In this document: in pieces, positions 62,698-64,000 of the stretch | How the letters are laid out: every line of letters starts with the position of its first letter | How positions within the stretch are numbered: the stretch's first letter is position 1 | DNA from: Pelagibacteraceae bacterium AG-430-F16 | GTDB taxonomy: Bacteria > Pseudomonadota > Alphaproteobacteria > Pelagibacterales > Pelagibacteraceae | Direction of reading: 5' to 3' | DNA: 64,000 bases | Assembly: GCA_003213015.1 (NCBI GenBank) | Contig: QCOG01000001.1 | Location: 186,001 to 250,000, forward strand | Position numbers and translations under genes: made by a program | The notes under the pieces: model-generated | The model's input: the letters and a program-made list of their open reading frames with translations, nothing else | The model's database searches: none | What the model was told of the DNA's origin: nothing

Positions 62698-63999
62698 ATG
62701 AAAAAACATTTAAGGAAATTAGTTGGTCCCGTAGTAAGCTTGTTTTTCTTGCTAAGCATGACAAGTACTGGTTATGCGGATTCAACTGTTTCAGCAGAAG
62801 TAGGATTCATTTTTAATACTTTCCTTTTTCTAGTTTGTGGATTTTTGGTCATGTTTATGGCTGCAGGATTTGCTATGTTGGAAGCAGGAAGTGTAACATC
62901 TAAAAGTGTATCTGTAATTTGTGCAAAAAACATTGGATTATTTTCAATTGCCGGAATGATGTTCTGGCTTTTTGGGTATAATTTAGCATATGGAATACCA
63001 GAAGGTGGATATATTGGTAGTTTTTTACCATGGTCGGATGCTAGTAAAGTAGATACTGGTTATTCAGATGGTTCAGATTGGTATTTCCAAATGGTCTTTT
63101 GTGCAACGACTGTTTCGATTGTTTCAGGAACATTAGCTGAAAGAATCAAACTATGGCCTTTCTTTTTATTTGCAGCAATATTAGCAGGAATTATTTATCC
63201 AATCGTTATGGGTTGGCAATGGGGTGGTGGCTGGTTAGCTTCCGCAGGTTTCTCTGATTTCGCTGGTTCAACATTAGTCCACTCAACAGGTGGTGCAGCA
63301 GCATTAGCTGGAGCGTTGTTATTGGGTCCAAGATTAGGTAGATTTACAAAATCTGGTTCACCTGCCCCAATGAAACCATTTGCAGCCTCATCAATACCTT
63401 TAATAACAGTTGGTGTATTTATTTTATGGCTAGGTTGGTTTGGATTTAATGGCGGTTCGCAATTAGCAATGGGAACAGCTGATGATGCAATTGCTGTATC
63501 AACAATCTTTATGAACACGTTTTTAGCTGGTGCAGGTGGTGTAATGGCTGCTGCTACAGTTACAAGATTAGGATTTGGTAAAACAGATGTAATTCAGATG
63601 TTAAATGGATGTATTGGTGGTCTAGTTGCTATAACTGCAGAACCATTAATGCCATCACCGTTCGCAGCAATTTTAATTGGTGCTGTAGGGGGTGTAGTCG
63701 TTGTTTATGGAACGAAGCTGTTATTCGCTCTTAAAATAGACGACGTTGTTGGTGCTATCCCAGCACACTTGTTCGCAGGTATTTGGGGTACGTTAGCAGT
63801 TCCGTTAACAAATCCAGACACAAGTTTTGGTGCTCAGTTTTTAGGCGTAATCTCAATCAATGTATTTGTGTTTATAGTTGCCCTAGCAGTATGGGGAGCT
63901 ATGAAAGCTACAATTGGTATTAGATTAAGTAAAGAAGCTGAACTCAAAGGAACCGACGTCATTGAAACTGGCGTGATCGGTTACGCAATAAGAGATTAA
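62698..63999 (+). CDS. amt: ammonium transporter
   Basis: A 433-residue Amt with a signal-like first helix (residues ~9-27, ending GYA-DS) and eleven further membrane segments. Conserved: AGFAMLEAGSVTSKSV, the phenylalanine-gate region FQMVFCATTVSIVSGTLAER, DFAGSTLVHSTGG (first pore His) and IPAHLFAGIWGT (second pore His). It imports ammonium for growth at nanomolar nitrogen. A glnB/glnK gene is not seen before the window ends. The upstream 147 bp hold the HU terminator, a dyad and the ribosome-binding site AAGGGAG. Confidence 0.96.
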   Translation: MKKHLRKLVGPVVSLFFLLSMTSTGYADSTVSAEVGFIFNTFLFLVCGFLVMFMAAGFAMLEAGSVTSKSVSVICAKNIGLFSIAGMMFWLFGYNLAYGIPEGGYIGSFLPWSDASKVDTGYSDGSDWYFQMVFCATTVSIVSGTLAERIKLWPFFLFAAILAGIIYPIVMGWQWGGGWLASAGFSDFAGSTLVHSTGGAAALAGALLLGPRLGRFTKSGSPAPMKPFAASSIPLITVGVFILWLGWFGFNGGSQLAMGTADDAIAVSTIFMNTFLAGAGGVMAAATVTRLGFGKTDVIQMLNGCIGGLVAITAEPLMPSPFAAILIGAVGGVVVVYGTKLLFALKIDDVVGAIPAHLFAGIWGTLAVPLTNPDTSFGAQFLGVISINVFVFIVALAVWGAMKATIGIRLSKEAELKGTDVIETGVIGYAIRD

Positions 64000-64000
64000 T

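Noticed and set aside
63195..63518. 107-residue minus-strand frame inside amt
   Set aside because: Antisense to conserved Amt segments; no start signal or homology feature.
1..64000. Mobile element, prophage, CRISPR array, tRNA or rRNA
   Set aside because: No transposase, integrase, direct-repeat array or cloverleaf-like GC-rich stretch was seen; gaps between genes are too short for rRNA and I found no tRNA-like sequence in them.

Overview
The window looks like a piece of a streamlined, AT-rich marine alphaproteobacterial genome, most probably the SAR11 clade (Candidatus Pelagibacter). This is judged from the A/T-dominated base use, the very short or negative gaps between genes, and the gene content. 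The most telling content is a thiV-type sodium symporter behind a TPP riboswitch, a dimethylglycine-dehydrogenase/ETF/ETF-QO operon, an AcuI-type reductase, several solute-binding-protein ABC systems and a Fur-type iron operon. No search was run, so the clade is an inference. No rRNA, tRNA, CRISPR array, insertion sequence or prophage was seen, and no stretch over about 160 bases lacks a gene or a recognisable element.

Layout. 1-5285 (+): tail of a GT8-like glycosyltransferase, rlmE, guaB (CBS-less), a TPR protein, guaA and panB. 5293-7386 (-): an orphan branched-chain-amino-acid-type binding protein and a DMT transporter. 7444-16149 (+): an EutA-like isomerase/racemase, an EutD/DoeA-like ectoine hydrolase, a PotABCD-type ABC transporter with its own internal promoter and terminator, and a FadN-type beta-oxidation protein. 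16142-17539 (-): a membrane-anchored cyclophilin and a HEXXH metallopeptidase. 17591-20126 (+): a 41-residue membrane protein coupled to an agmatinase-family ureohydrolase, and an aldehyde dehydrogenase. 20119-21309 (-): ArgE-like deacetylase. 21337-27215 (+): csaA, acnA, a YfgM-like protein, bamB, a cupin and a YjbQ protein. 27212-31585: an unknown protein, a diaminopropionate ammonia-lyase-like enzyme, a GpsA-like dehydrogenase and fhs. 31681-39265: a methyltransferase-like protein, a lipoprotein, GNAT, MBL hydrolase, purEK, three small or membrane proteins, and a GcvT-family methyltransferase paired with a short MTHFR. 39342-43900 (+): a tight operon holding a methyltransferase, a P-loop kinase, an HxGH nucleotidyltransferase, an enoyl-CoA hydratase, a CoA-binding protein, a GT-like protein, periplasmic MsrA and a flavodoxin-fold oxidoreductase. 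43901-50892: thioesterase, small proteins and the DMGDH-etfB-etfA-ETF-QO operon. 50893-54958: DUF2237, 2OG oxygenase, hisI, folE, acuI and a LysR regulator. 55032-58998 (+): iron ABC operon behind tandem Fur boxes, with a Cys-rich 56-residue protein inside. 59000-64000: tautomerase, riboswitch-thiV, rseP, HU and amt.

How it works together. The content fits a heterotroph living on small nitrogen, methyl and osmolyte compounds. Polyamine/ectoine-type uptake and breakdown fill the first third. One-carbon handling (fhs, MTHFR-like, GcvT-like, DMGDH) delivers methyl groups to tetrahydrofolate and electrons through ETF to the quinone pool. Iron, ammonium and a thiamin precursor are taken up by dedicated transporters whose upstream DNA carries visible regulatory structure.
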